Positions 34,880-43,079 are shown, counted from the stretch's first letter. The stretch is 64,000 bases of DNA from VHCN01 sp964589935 (GCA_964589935.1 CAZPVD010000005.1:62001-126000); one strand, 5' to 3'. Translations and numbers: made by a program. The notes: generated from the sequence alone by a model not told the origin.

Positions 34880-35461
34880 ATGTCGAGAAAAGTTGAGAAT
34901 TTCAGAGGCAAGCATTTTGAACTCTACAAAGAGTGGCCGAATGAAGATTGCGTATTTGTGGCACTTGAGGGATTCGATTTTGAAGCCAGCAAAAATAAAG
35001 TTACGGTGCAAATTCCCGTCGCACTTTGGGATGTTTTGCGGACTTATCCCGGTTGCGCGACGGAATTGGCGGAATTGGATGACAAAGCGTTGCTCGCCCG
35101 CGCCGAACGGATCGTGGGTGTGAGAATCGCGGAATGGCGGAAACAATCCCCTAAAGAAAGAACCGAATTTTGGAATTTCCACCTTCGCGACGCTGGTAAG
35201 CCGCGAAGTGCGCAAGTGCGATTGGAGTTGGAGCGATTGTTAGCGGATCGTGATAGCCAAGTTGCAATGCTCCGAAAGATTGCCACTTACAGAAAGGAGA
35301 CTTCACACGAAGCCGCCGCCAAAGAACAAATAATCCGCCAGCAACACTGGAAAAGCCTTGAGGCAAGAGCCGAAAAGAGAAAGGCGGACGAGGCGCGCAG
35401 ATACAAGATACAGCAAACTCGGCACAAGAAAATTATTGATAGACTATTGGCGAAAAAATGA
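34880..35461 (+). CDS. Hypothetical protein, coiled-coil C-terminus
   Basis: 193 residues starting MSRKVENFRGKHFELYKEWP. The first half could be a small alpha/beta domain; residues about 110-193 are charged and helical (KEQIIRQQHWKSLEARAEKR) and likely form a coiled coil. It starts 12 bases after the restriction-modification gene, so it is probably in the same transcript, perhaps as an accessory protein. No family recognised. Confidence 0.6.
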   Translation: MSRKVENFRGKHFELYKEWPNEDCVFVALEGFDFEASKNKVTVQIPVALWDVLRTYPGCATELAELDDKALLARAERIVGVRIAEWRKQSPKERTEFWNFHLRDAGKPRSAQVRLELERLLADRDSQVAMLRKIATYRKETSHEAAAKEQIIRQQHWKSLEARAEKRKADEARRYKIQQTRHKKIIDRLLAKK

Positions 35462-35682
35462 AAAAGCCTGCGAAGAAAGCGGCGGATGGGAAAATAAGGA
35501 CGTGAATACGGAAGAAGAGTCGTGAAAAATCTCCAAACTTGAAACGCTCCTTGCCGCTGCCGCCCACCGCCAAGCCGCGATGGAAAGGGGCGAAAGGATT
35601 GCGTGATTTCATCCTGTCTCAAGAAACAGCATTCATGCCTGTGCAGCGTCACAAGCTTCCATTTAGGCAGGTAAAAAATGGT

Positions 35683-36327
35683 ATGAAACCAGCCAAGAAA
35701 AAATCCGGCCAAGACTGGAAATCCATTGTCCTTACTTCCGGCCATTGGCCGCGCACGCTCGTTGTTCCCCAGCGCACCAAAGTCCCGCCCGGCAGCCAAT
35801 CTCTACTGTGCCTCTGCACTGACGATGAAGAATGGGATTACCAACTGATTCGCGGGCCGGGTGGTCGCGCTTATTACTTGCGCGTCTGGCCGTGGGATTA
35901 CAAAGGCGAACAATGGCAGGACGATGAAACACCCGCCGCCCGGCTCACCCCGAAAGAAGCCTTTCGATTTGCGGTAGCGAATCTCGTGCCCATAGAACTC
36001 TTGGAAGATTGCCCGGAACAAGCCGCTGCTTTCCTCAAACCAGCGAAGGAAATGACATTGAAACCCCGGCGTAAATCTGTGGAAAAATTCAGCGCAGCAA
36101 TTTGCGACGAAACCCAAATAGAATTTCGTAAGCTTGCCACGGGCGGGTGGGACGTGATGATTTACGAACCGCTGGCCAGCCGAGTGCGGCAACTTTGCAA
36201 ACGCCGGAAGATTTCCGCGCGGCAATTTGTCATTGACTTGATTTCTCGCGCCGCCGCAGAAGCCAAAGCCGTGAAGGTGAAGAAGCCAAAAGCGCAGCGC
36301 GGGAAACAAGCGGAGGAAATGATATGA
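35683..36327 (+). CDS. Hypothetical protein with RHH-like C-terminus and repeated tail
   Basis: 214 residues from MKPAKKKSGQDW; an in-frame ATG 48 codons upstream is possible. The middle contains a compact domain (RTLVVPQRTKVPPGSQS to PKEAFRFAVANLVP). The C-terminus, MIYEPLASRVRQLCKRRKIS followed by ARQFVIDLISRA, has the strand-helix-helix rhythm of a ribbon-helix-helix domain. The last about 25 residues (AKAVKVKKPKAQRGKQAEEM) belong to a DNA segment present three times in the island. Function unknown; a regulator is a guess. Confidence 0.55.
   Translation: MKPAKKKSGQDWKSIVLTSGHWPRTLVVPQRTKVPPGSQSLLCLCTDDEEWDYQLIRGPGGRAYYLRVWPWDYKGEQWQDDETPAARLTPKEAFRFAVANLVPIELLEDCPEQAAAFLKPAKEMTLKPRRKSVEKFSAAICDETQIEFRKLATGGWDVMIYEPLASRVRQLCKRRKISARQFVIDLISRAAAEAKAVKVKKPKAQRGKQAEEMI
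36251..36327 (+). repeat. Gene-tail repeat, copy 1 (in frame)
   Basis: Encodes the KKPKAQR-containing C-terminal tail of the preceding gene and ends in ATGATATGA. Similar DNA is at 38084-38160 and 38578-38653. Confidence 0.75.
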
Positions 36328-36369
36328 CAAGCGTGCCGCAACCAAGCCCACAGTGATAAAGGGCAACGC

Positions 36370-37341
36370 ATGACGACGATTCATTTGCCAGCCTACGCCT
36401 ACGAAAAAGACTTGCCGGACTTGCTTGACCGGCTGGGCACGGGGGATGCGGCGGGCGAAATCACCGTGGATTTTTCGGTGGTGACTTTCTGGACGCCGGG
36501 CGCGCTGGTGTTGCTGCTGGCGAAGGTGGAATTCTGGCGCGGACAAAAGAAGGGGATTGCTTTTCAGAACTGCAACGAGTGTCCGGCATTCCGCTATTTT
36601 CAGCGGATCAATTTCTTCTCGTTTTGCGGGTTGGAATTGCCGGAAGACTTTCGCCGTCACGACGCGGGCAGCCGTTTTGTCGAGTTGCGGCGCATCGGCG
36701 GCGAACACTCCGCCAGCGTGGAAGAATTATCCACGGACATCGCGTATTGCATTTCGCCGGAAGCCGCGCAGGAAAGCGACCCGGAACAAAGCGGGCTGTT
36801 TGACTTGTTGCAATACTCTGTTTCCGAACTGGCGCTCAATGTCACGCAGCACGCCAAAGCGCCGGGATTCGCAATGGCGCAATACATGCCGCGCACGGAT
36901 TTGGTGCGCGTGGGCATCGCTGATTACGGGATCGGAGTGTTGCGCAGCTTCGCGGAGAACGGTTCACCGCTGTCCAAGCCGGACTGGACGGATGCGGATG
37001 CAATCGTCACGGCACTGCAACCGAAAGTTTCATCTAAATTGCACTTGCGCTCGCCGTGGGGTGAGCCGATCAACGCTGGAATGGGGCTGACGTTGTTAAA
37101 GGAACTGTGCATCCAGACAGGCGGGAATTTTTTCTTGGCCAGCGGAAACGGGGTGTTTCTGCAACTGGCGGGCAACGGACAGCCACAAATCAAAATGCTG
37201 CCAAGCTGTTTTCAGGGAACAATCTGCGTTTTGGCGTTTGTTCGGGGGCGAATCTCGAATTACCCGGAACTCATGCACAAGGCGAAGCAATCGCTTGGCC
37301 TATTGCCAAGCGGTGAGAAGTTCGGTAGTTTGTTCACGTGA
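36370..37341 (+). CDS. STAS-like plus GHKL ATPase fusion protein
   Basis: 323 residues. The first about 90 look like a STAS/anti-anti-sigma-type domain (ITVDFSVVTFWTPGALVLLL). Residues about 150-270 are a HATPase_c fold: N box SELALNVTQHAKA, G1 box GIADYGIGVLRSF and G2/lid GMGLTLLKELC. This pairs a switch-type domain with a histidine-kinase/anti-sigma-like ATPase. The gene overlaps the next by ATGA, and the next encodes another STAS-like protein, so the pair is likely a partner-switching unit. Its output is unknown; its location on a defence-bearing island makes immunity a candidate (inference). Confidence 0.72.
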   Translation: MTTIHLPAYAYEKDLPDLLDRLGTGDAAGEITVDFSVVTFWTPGALVLLLAKVEFWRGQKKGIAFQNCNECPAFRYFQRINFFSFCGLELPEDFRRHDAGSRFVELRRIGGEHSASVEELSTDIAYCISPEAAQESDPEQSGLFDLLQYSVSELALNVTQHAKAPGFAMAQYMPRTDLVRVGIADYGIGVLRSFAENGSPLSKPDWTDADAIVTALQPKVSSKLHLRSPWGEPINAGMGLTLLKELCIQTGGNFFLASGNGVFLQLAGNGQPQIKMLPSCFQGTICVLAFVRGRISNYPELMHKAKQSLGLLPSGEKFGSLFT

Positions 37342-37664
37342 ACTTGCATATCCAACTTTCCGACGAGTTTGGAGATTTCCTTGCAGATGGCGAAGTGGCA
37401 GCGGCTTTTCGCTATCGGCGAATTGATCCCTTTGTCCACTCGCACGAACGGATTCTTCTGGATTTCCAAGGTATCCGCAGCATGAACAGTTCGTTTGCAA
37501 ACGCGCTGATTGCGAATCTCGTCAGTCAGAGTCCCGAAGTTTTTCCTAAGCTACATTTTGCCAACTGCAATCCGCGAATCCGGGTGACGATTGAAACCGC
37601 GCTGGCCTTGGGAATGGAGCGGTTACAACAGAAAATTAAGGACGGGCAGTTTGCCATTGCGTGA
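37338..37664 (+). CDS. STAS-like DUF4325-type protein
   Basis: 108 residues. RILLDFQGIRSMNSSFANAL and IANLVSQSPEVFPKLHF resemble the DUF4325 STAS-like domain, in which a conserved 'S-x-F' segment follows a buried strand. Translation is coupled to the ATPase gene by ATGA. Small STAS proteins commonly bind and are phosphorylated by such ATPases; whether this Ser is a phosphosite is not visible. Confidence 0.68.
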   Translation: MNLHIQLSDEFGDFLADGEVAAAFRYRRIDPFVHSHERILLDFQGIRSMNSSFANALIANLVSQSPEVFPKLHFANCNPRIRVTIETALALGMERLQQKIKDGQFAIA

Positions 37665-37775
37665 GACGGTTCTCGCGCCTTGAACCGCGCGATGCCGATT
37701 GCGCCGCCAAGCTGAAAAAGTGCGCCCTCACGAACCTCTACAACGAACGCCCCGCGTGCGCTCGATCTGGCAGCG
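37665..37775 (+). pseudogene. Relic of an adenine-specific DNA methyltransferase C-terminus
   Basis: In one frame the DNA reads RFSRLEPRDADCAAKLKKCA followed by LTNLYNERPA, and, after a one-base shift, LDLAAG. 'LTNLYNERPxWLDLAH' preceded by an Arg/Lys-rich helix is a recurring C-terminal block of Eco57I/PglX-type methyltransferases. Only about 35 codons remain, without a start. It differs from the MmeI-like gene upstream, so a second restriction system once resided here. Confidence 0.5.
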
Positions 37776-37829
37776 GGATAAAGGCGCGATTGCACCCCGA
37801 TTGATAACGGCTTATCCTCTGGAAGATTT

Positions 37830-38063
37830 ATGAAAATCAAAGAGCATGATTGCGTGGTGTTGACGGCGAACCTGCCCGAAGAAAATCTGGAGGCGGGCGA
37901 CGTGGGCACCGTTGTCCACATCCACAAGGGCGGCGTGGCCTACGAGGTGGAGTTCGTCACGCTCGCGGGCGACACCATCGCGGTCGCAACCGTGGAAGCT
38001 TCACAAGTGCGGCCCGTGGGCAAGCGGGACTTGAATCACGTCCGCGAATTGCAGGCGGCCTGA
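37830..38063 (+). CDS. DUF4926 domain protein
   Basis: 77 residues: MKIKEHDCVVLTANLPEENL, then GDVGTVVHIHKGGVAYEVEF and a closing ATVEASQVRP. This matches DUF4926, a small SH3-like barrel domain common in toxin-antitoxin or restriction neighbourhoods. No enzymatic residue is apparent. GGAAG lies eight bases before the ATG. Confidence 0.78.
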   Translation: MKIKEHDCVVLTANLPEENLEAGDVGTVVHIHKGGVAYEVEFVTLAGDTIAVATVEASQVRPVGKRDLNHVRELQAA

Positions 38064-38083
38064 AGCGTTTATCCCCGAACGCA

Positions 38084-38160
38084 CCGCCGAGGAAGCCAAA
38101 GCCGCGAAGGTGAAGAAGCCGAAAGCGCAACGGGCGAAGGCGACAGAGGAAATGATATGA
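38084..38160 (+). pseudogene. Orphan gene tail, copy 2 of the repeated segment
   Basis: Reads EEAKAAKVKKPKAQRAKATE and ends ATGATATGA, but there is no upstream body in this frame: a stop closes the preceding gene 20 bases before. It overlaps the start codon of the next gene. It is best explained as the remains of a gene related to the one at 35683. Confidence 0.6.
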
Positions 38161-38606
38161 AGCCCCAGCGAAAACCAAGAAAGGCAAAACTTGGCGAAAA
38201 GCATGGTGAGCCGCGCAAGTTTAAGACTCCGCATCCACAAATAACGTCCGGGGCCGAACTAGCCAGACGACTTCGCAAGTTGAAGCCAGCACCCGAAGCC
38301 GCCGCCGAAGTCGCGGCCATCATCAAAGGAATGGACGATGCCAGCAGACGCTCGTTCGCCAAGGAACAAGCAATAATTCCGAAGCGGCGCAGATTCGTAG
38401 AGCGCAAAGCCATGCCCAGCCAATTCAGTTCCGATGGTCAAGTGGAGTTTCGCAACGGCAAGTATTACCTGCACGAACCGCTTGCCAGCGAAGTTCAGTC
38501 ACTCATGCGGCGCACGGGCGCGACGCTTGAAGAAACAGTGCAAAGGGGGCTGGATTTGGTGAGGAAGGAAGTCGTGCCGCCGGTGAAGCCAAAACCGCGA
38601 AGGTGA
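38157..38606 (+). CDS. Hypothetical RHH-like protein, frameshifted before its ancestral tail
   Basis: 149 residues. A basic N-terminus (MKPQRKPRKAKLGEKHGEPR) leads to a C-terminal domain YYLHEPLASEVQSLMRRTGA followed by TLEETVQRGLDLV, parallel to the end of the 35683 gene and RHH-like. It stops at KPKPRR. A one-base shift at about 38578 would instead continue into the third copy of the KKPKAQR tail, so the stop is probably secondary. Function unknown. Confidence 0.55.
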   Translation: MKPQRKPRKAKLGEKHGEPRKFKTPHPQITSGAELARRLRKLKPAPEAAAEVAAIIKGMDDASRRSFAKEQAIIPKRRRFVERKAMPSQFSSDGQVEFRNGKYYLHEPLASEVQSLMRRTGATLEETVQRGLDLVRKEVVPPVKPKPRR

Positions 38607-38653
38607 AAAAGCCCAAGGCGCAGCGCGGGAATCAGGCGGAGGGAATGCTTTGA
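38578..38653 (+). repeat. Gene-tail repeat, copy 3 (out of frame)
   Basis: In the shifted frame it reads AGEAKTAKVKKPKAQRGNQA and ends ATGCTTTGA. It is clearly related to copies 1 and 2. Confidence 0.7.
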
Positions 38654-38683
38654 TGACATGCGACGGAGCAAGCCAAGACACCA

Positions 38684-39577
38684 ATGATTTTAGACACTCC
38701 TCACGTCTCAGTCATTTTGACCGGCCTCGTGCCGTCACTCGTGTTGTTTTTGGCACTCCTTGTTGACCGGAAACGTGCCGAGCGCATGGAAAAGGCACCC
38801 CAAGAGGGAAAGCTTTTGCGTCCTCCGGGTTATTCCCTCTCTCTCCGCTTGATTGACACTTGGGACAAAGTTTTTCCGACCCTTTTTGTTGCAGTCGCAC
38901 TTTCACTGCTTGGTGGATTCGCGACGTTCATTACGGTTCTGTGCCTAGCCTTGAATGTGTTCAACAAGGATTTTTGGCAGAATTTAGTGGAAGCCGTTCT
39001 TTTCACGGTTGCGGCTGTCGTTCTCACCATTCGCGCGTTCAGGCTGATCCGCGAGACACGAAACATCCGCCTTGGCCTGCGCGGAGAGCAGGCGGTTGGC
39101 GAGGCGTTGAATGATGTTGGCGACTGCGGTTTTCGCGCGTTCCACGATTTTCCCGCTGGTGAGAATTGGAACATTGACCATGTGGCCGTTGGGACTCGCG
39201 GTGTGTTCCTGATCGAAACGAAAGCCCGCAGCCGCCGCCCCAGCCGCAACGGGCAGCCGGGGCACGTCGTTGTTTATGACGGCGCGACACTGCAATTTCC
39301 GTCCGGCACTGACGCGAAAGCCATCCCGCAGGCACAACGAAACGCCCGCTGGCTATCCGAATATCTGACGAAGAAAACCGGCGAGCCGGTCGCGGTGGAA
39401 GCGGTGGTTGCCCTCCCCGGCTGGTTTGTCGAGGCCAAGGGAATTTTCCCGATCAAAGTGATGAACGCTTCTTACCTCGCCGGACATTTGCGGCGGCAGG
39501 GCGAAAAAATCGAACCCGCACAGGTGCGGCGAATCGCCGCCGCGCTCGATGAGAAGTGCCGCGACTTGGAATTTTAA
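38684..39577 (+). CDS. Membrane-anchored NERD-domain protein
   Basis: 297 residues. Three hydrophobic segments (about 7-27, 66-92 and 103-123) precede a nuclease-related domain at about 130-250. Its PD-(D/E)XK-type residues are Glu in LGLRGEQAVGEAL, Asp in NWNIDHVAVGTRG and Glu-x-Lys in VFLIETKARSRR. NERD is considered a DNA-processing or RNA-processing nuclease domain. Anchoring a nuclease at the membrane is a known theme in phage defence, but the role of this gene is inferred only from its island position. Confidence 0.8.
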   Translation: MILDTPHVSVILTGLVPSLVLFLALLVDRKRAERMEKAPQEGKLLRPPGYSLSLRLIDTWDKVFPTLFVAVALSLLGGFATFITVLCLALNVFNKDFWQNLVEAVLFTVAAVVLTIRAFRLIRETRNIRLGLRGEQAVGEALNDVGDCGFRAFHDFPAGENWNIDHVAVGTRGVFLIETKARSRRPSRNGQPGHVVVYDGATLQFPSGTDAKAIPQAQRNARWLSEYLTKKTGEPVAVEAVVALPGWFVEAKGIFPIKVMNASYLAGHLRRQGEKIEPAQVRRIAAALDEKCRDLEF

Positions 39578-39689
39578 GGCTGCGCTCTCGTGACTCGCGC
39601 CGGGCGGCAAACTTTGTCCGAAGATGTCCGGTTAAGGGGGCATAACAAACAGGATTTGACAACCGTATTGGTTGCATTATGGTTGCCAC

Positions 39690-39962
39690 ATGGCAAGCAT
39701 TACAATCAAAGACATTCCAGAGGAGATTCACGCGAGGTTGATCCGCGAGGCCAGTGCCCATCACCGCAGCCTTAACGGGGAACTGTTGCGCCGCGTCGAG
39801 TTAAGTTTTGAACTGGAGTCCGCTTTCAGCACGAAGCGCGACGCCCAATGGATCAAGGAGGCGATAGACAGCGGCCCGGAAGAACCTTTGACGCGCCAAA
39901 AATTTGACGCCGCCGTGAAGCGCGGATTAGCCAAGGCAGCCAGCAAGTCCGCCGCGCCATGA
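39690..39962 (+). CDS. FitA/Arc-type ribbon-helix-helix antitoxin
   Basis: 90 residues from MASITIKDIPEEIHARLIRE; an upstream in-frame ATG six codons earlier reads MHYGCH and is less likely. The RHH fold is clear: strand SITIKDIP, helix EEIHARLIREASAHH, turn RSLN and helix GELLRRVELSF. The acidic tail (SGPEEPLTRQKFDAAVKRG) would wrap the toxin. Overlap with the toxin gene is ATGA. Confidence 0.82.
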   Translation: MASITIKDIPEEIHARLIREASAHHRSLNGELLRRVELSFELESAFSTKRDAQWIKEAIDSGPEEPLTRQKFDAAVKRGLAKAASKSAAP

Positions 39963-40267
39963 AATTGAACGTCCGCCCGTTGTTTTATTCCGACGTTGAG
40001 GAAGGGGTGGCCTATCTTGCGGAAGCTGCCGGAACGGAAATCGCGCAACGATGGGCCGAGGCGGTTTGGAGCACGATTGACGAGTTAAAGCGGCATCCTT
40101 TGTTTGGACGCGAGCGGCGTGACCTTCCCTTTCCCGGTGTCCGCTCTTGGCGTGTGATGGATTTCGCCCGGTGGCTGATTTTTTACGGGGTGAAACCCGA
40201 ATCCATCGTCTTTTACCGGGTCAAACACGGAGCCGTTAATCTGGTTAAGCTGGATTTCAACAGCTAG
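39959..40267 (+). CDS. ParE/RelE-superfamily toxin
   Basis: 102 residues. VRPLFYSDVEEGVAYLAEAA, RWAEAVWSTIDELKRHPLFG and ARWLIFYGVKPESIVFYRVK are the ParE blocks, and the family's 'Y-R-V-x-H-G' end is present. ParE toxins inhibit DNA gyrase. Paired with the RHH antitoxin it likely stabilises the integrated element. Confidence 0.85.
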   Translation: MKLNVRPLFYSDVEEGVAYLAEAAGTEIAQRWAEAVWSTIDELKRHPLFGRERRDLPFPGVRSWRVMDFARWLIFYGVKPESIVFYRVKHGAVNLVKLDFNS

Positions 40268-40321
40268 AACCGCTTCCCGGCTTGGTTCGCCGCCGCGCGC
40301 GATATTGCGGCAGCGTTTTGG

Positions 40322-40882
40322 TTAATCCTTCCAAGTGATGATTCCGTCGGGCGCGTATTTCAACCACGGGGCAAAGCGTCCATCCAGCCTCAGTGCGGCA
40401 TAAGCCGCCGTCTTGCCGAACCCCAGACTTTTCAAGGCCGCAACTGCGGATGTCCGGGTTAGCCCGTGCGCGCCGCGCTGGAAGACCTTTGCCATGTCCT
40501 CCCGTCCGATTAACTTCCGTTTGGCCGTCGGCTGGGGCGCGACAGCGGGGACGAATGCGGGCGTGGGAAATTTGGGCGCGGTTGGAACAACAGGCGGCGG
40601 GACGGCGGCACGCGGAGCGGAAGGAATCGGAACGGCGGCAGGCTGGGGGCGAATTTCCGCAGGAATCTGGCGGAAAGCAGGCGTTTCCGCCGCTTTCCGG
40701 CGGCTTTCCGCTTCGTTCGCGGGCACGGTTTCCGGCTTCTTTTCCTCGTCGTCGGACGAAAGACAGTCCAGCAAGAGCACAATTCCGAGGCCGATTGCGC
40801 CGCCGATGATTAACTGCGGCGCGATAGCGGCAATGGTTGGGGCAAGTGTTGCGAGCAGCGGAGCGGTCTGTTTGGGGTTCAT
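40322..40882 (-). CDS. Hypothetical membrane-tethered protein with proline-rich linker
   Basis: 186 residues. A hydrophobic N-terminal segment (about 14-40, LIIGGAIGLGIVLLLDCL) is followed by a charged stretch, a Pro/Ala/Val linker (about 75-120) and a C-terminal helical domain with REDMAKVFQRGAHGLTRTSA. This last part could be a small DNA-binding or replication-associated domain. It is the last gene on the minus-strand replication side of the island. Unknown function. Confidence 0.55.
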   Translation of the reverse strand: MNPKQTAPLLATLAPTIAAIAPQLIIGGAIGLGIVLLLDCLSSDDEEKKPETVPANEAESRRKAAETPAFRQIPAEIRPQPAAVPIPSAPRAAVPPPVVPTAPKFPTPAFVPAVAPQPTAKRKLIGREDMAKVFQRGAHGLTRTSAVAALKSLGFGKTAAYAALRLDGRFAPWLKYAPDGIITWKD

Positions 40883-41010
40883 AATCTAATCAGTATTCCC
40901 GGCCTTGTTCCGTCGGAGCGGAGTCGGAAAAATGTGTCCGTAATGTCCGCGCGGACACTTCGGACGCCTTTTTCTCACTCCGTAAAATCAAAAAATGTCT
41001 TATCGGCATA

Positions 41011-42507
41011 TCAGCAGGGTGTTTCCTCGTTTTCGCCAAGCAGCCGGAAACCTTTCCAGCCGCGTTGTTTTTTGCCGTCCATGCCTTTGATGTCGTGACG
41101 CGGTGGCACACGAAACAGGCGTTGCACGACTTCCTGACAATCCCGCCCGAACAAATTACGGCTTAACCCTGTCCAGCCCCTATCGGCGCAGAAATCAGAG
41201 TAAGCCGCGAACGCATCCGTGACGGTCAACCCCTCCGCAGTGCTGTCCGCAAGGCAACGCTCGGCAAAGAACACGTTCACCGAATCGCTTTCGAGCAACA
41301 ATTCATCCACTCGCGCCTTTTGGACGGGCGACAAGGCGAGCTGCCAGCTTGCAGTGCGGAGCGCGTAAAGGCCGTCAAGCATCCAGTTCAAAACGCCGGA
41401 TGCCTCTGTTTCCAAAATCCTCTTGTCGAGGTCTGGGATGGCGTTCGCGGGTTTCGGCTTTTCGTAGGCGATGATTTTCAAGCGGCGCTGCCACGCGGGA
41501 ACGTCGCCCTCAAGGTGAACCACCAGGCGTGAATTGCTCGTGACGATGATGTTGAATTCACAAGTCAGCGATGGCGCGGCCATGCTGCTCTTGAGTTCAA
41601 CCGTTATCGGATCGCCCCCGGTCAAACTTTTGAGAATGGATGCGTTTTCGTCGCTCAGAAAATTCGCGGGAACATCCGCGCCATAAAGCAGCGGGCGGTC
41701 AATCATCCGGCCAATCTCAAACCTGTCGTGCAAGTGCTTTGTTCTCAGGCTGCCGATGTTGGCTTCACCAATGATGCCTTTCAGGATGCGGACGAACGTG
41801 CCTTTGCCCGCGCCCGCCGTGCCGCTTAAAATCAGCATGGCCTGTGAAATGTTCCTGCCGACAAGCGCAAGCCCGCACCAGCGTTGCAACAGGCTGATGT
41901 CATCGAAATCCAGCGAGTTGCCCAAAAGGATATTTTCAAAGGTCGGACACTTCGCGCCGGGGATGTAATTCACGGCCAGCTTGTTTCGGAAACGGTATTG
42001 AGGCGAGAACGGCAGCAACGTGCGGTCGCTGACTCGCAGAACCCCGTTGCCAACCGGCAAAAAATCTTCCATGCCGCCGCTGAAAAAATCGTCCGGCACG
42101 ACGACAAGGGATTTGGCCCGCCTCACCGCGCCTGCCAGTGCCGATGAATCGCGCTGCGAAAATTCCAGCACGTCCACGTCGCAATGCTCTTTGCAGGCGC
42201 GGGCGCAGGAAAGCAGCAAGGCTGAAAGCCGGGTTGAAACATCTTCCTCGCTCGCCAGCGTGTAAATTCCGAGTTCCGGCGTGTAGGTGTAAAAGCGGTT
42301 TTCACCGCGCAAAAAGACGGTGGGGGTCTGTGGGTTCGCCGCTTCGCCCAAAGTCGCGGCCATGAAACTTTCGTTAAGGTCGCTGGCTTTTGTCCTGCCG
42401 TTTGTGGACTTCAGAGAAACGGCTTCGCCGTGGATGTCTGCCAGTGCGGGAAACTTCTGCTTGAACCAGTCGTTCGGCGTTATCTCTGCGGCGGCGGGTG
42501 GTTTCAT
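41011..42507 (-). CDS. D5/P4-type helicase-primase (superfamily 3 ATPase)
   Basis: 498 residues. An uncharacterised N-terminal part (about 1-200) precedes an SF3 helicase domain with Walker A LSGTAGAGKGTFVRILKGII (about 228-247), Walker B region RPLLYGADVP and sensor/motif C IIVTSNSRLVVHLEGD. P4-like satellites and plasmids use such proteins to open and prime the origin. I do not see a zinc-binding primase domain. The ATG is used since the preceding GTG is the end of the GIY-YIG gene's overlap. Its presence means the island may replicate after excision. Confidence 0.82.
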   Translation of the reverse strand: MKPPAAAEITPNDWFKQKFPALADIHGEAVSLKSTNGRTKASDLNESFMAATLGEAANPQTPTVFLRGENRFYTYTPELGIYTLASEEDVSTRLSALLLSCARACKEHCDVDVLEFSQRDSSALAGAVRRAKSLVVVPDDFFSGGMEDFLPVGNGVLRVSDRTLLPFSPQYRFRNKLAVNYIPGAKCPTFENILLGNSLDFDDISLLQRWCGLALVGRNISQAMLILSGTAGAGKGTFVRILKGIIGEANIGSLRTKHLHDRFEIGRMIDRPLLYGADVPANFLSDENASILKSLTGGDPITVELKSSMAAPSLTCEFNIIVTSNSRLVVHLEGDVPAWQRRLKIIAYEKPKPANAIPDLDKRILETEASGVLNWMLDGLYALRTASWQLALSPVQKARVDELLLESDSVNVFFAERCLADSTAEGLTVTDAFAAYSDFCADRGWTGLSRNLFGRDCQEVVQRLFRVPPRHDIKGMDGKKQRGWKGFRLLGENEETPC

Positions 42508-42510
42508 CAC

Positions 42511-42864
42511 TCAATCGTTTTCAGCGTCGGGGTTGGCGGTGGTATTCAGCCGGGGGCGGTATTCTTCGATGAGCGAATTTTGCAGGGAAACCGCACGGTT
42601 GGCGGGACAGCGCACGAGGGCGACTTCCACCTTTGACGCGGCGAACGTTGCGCCTGCGGTCTTGCCCGTCCAGTGTTGGAAATGCCGGAGCAAGGTCGAG
42701 TAAAGCCGGTCGGTGTGGCTCTCGCCGATATAAACCACTTCGCCCGAAAAAAACAGGAAGTCGCTTTTCTCCCGGATGAGGTAGCAACCGCTCCTGCCTT
42801 TCAACGCCCTGACCCACGGCGCGACGGCGCGGCCTTCCTTGATGGAACGATATTCGAGGCTCAT
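42511..42864 (-). CDS. GIY-YIG domain protein
   Basis: 117 residues. GCYLIREKSDFLFFSGEVVY and YIGESHTDRLYSTLLRHFQH represent the GIY and YIG segments with the conserved Arg. SLQNSLIEEYRPRLNT carries the catalytic Glu and the Asn that close the domain. Such single-domain nucleases occur in mobile elements. It overlaps the AlpA-like gene by four bases and is followed directly by the helicase gene. Confidence 0.8.
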   Translation of the reverse strand: MSLEYRSIKEGRAVAPWVRALKGRSGCYLIREKSDFLFFSGEVVYIGESHTDRLYSTLLRHFQHWTGKTAGATFAASKVEVALVRCPANRAVSLQNSLIEEYRPRLNTTANPDAEND

Positions 42865-43079
42865 TGCACGCCTCCTTTTTGTCTGCGGAGCAATGCGGCT
42901 TCAATGGACGGCCAATGGAATAGCACTCGCCGTCCGCCAAGGCGCACAGAGGGGATTTTGCCGGTCGTGCGCCAACTGAACAGCGTCCGACGTGAAACGG
43001 GGAGACGTTTCAACAGTTCCTTTTCGTCAATGAAGCCCGCCTCGCCCGGCGGTGCTTGTTGTGTGACAGTAGTTGTCAT
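42861..43079 (-). CDS. AlpA/excisionase-type helix-turn-helix protein
   Basis: 72 residues. The winged-HTH is GFIDEKELLKRLPVSRRTLF followed by SWRTTGKIPSVRLGGRRVLF, the standard MerR/AlpA pattern. In satellites AlpA activates the integrase and directs excision. It is first in the minus-strand replication cluster, 98 bases downstream of the hypothetical gene that overlaps the integrase. Confidence 0.85.
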   Translation of the reverse strand: MTTTVTQQAPPGEAGFIDEKELLKRLPVSRRTLFSWRTTGKIPSVRLGGRRVLFHWPSIEAALLRRQKGGVQ

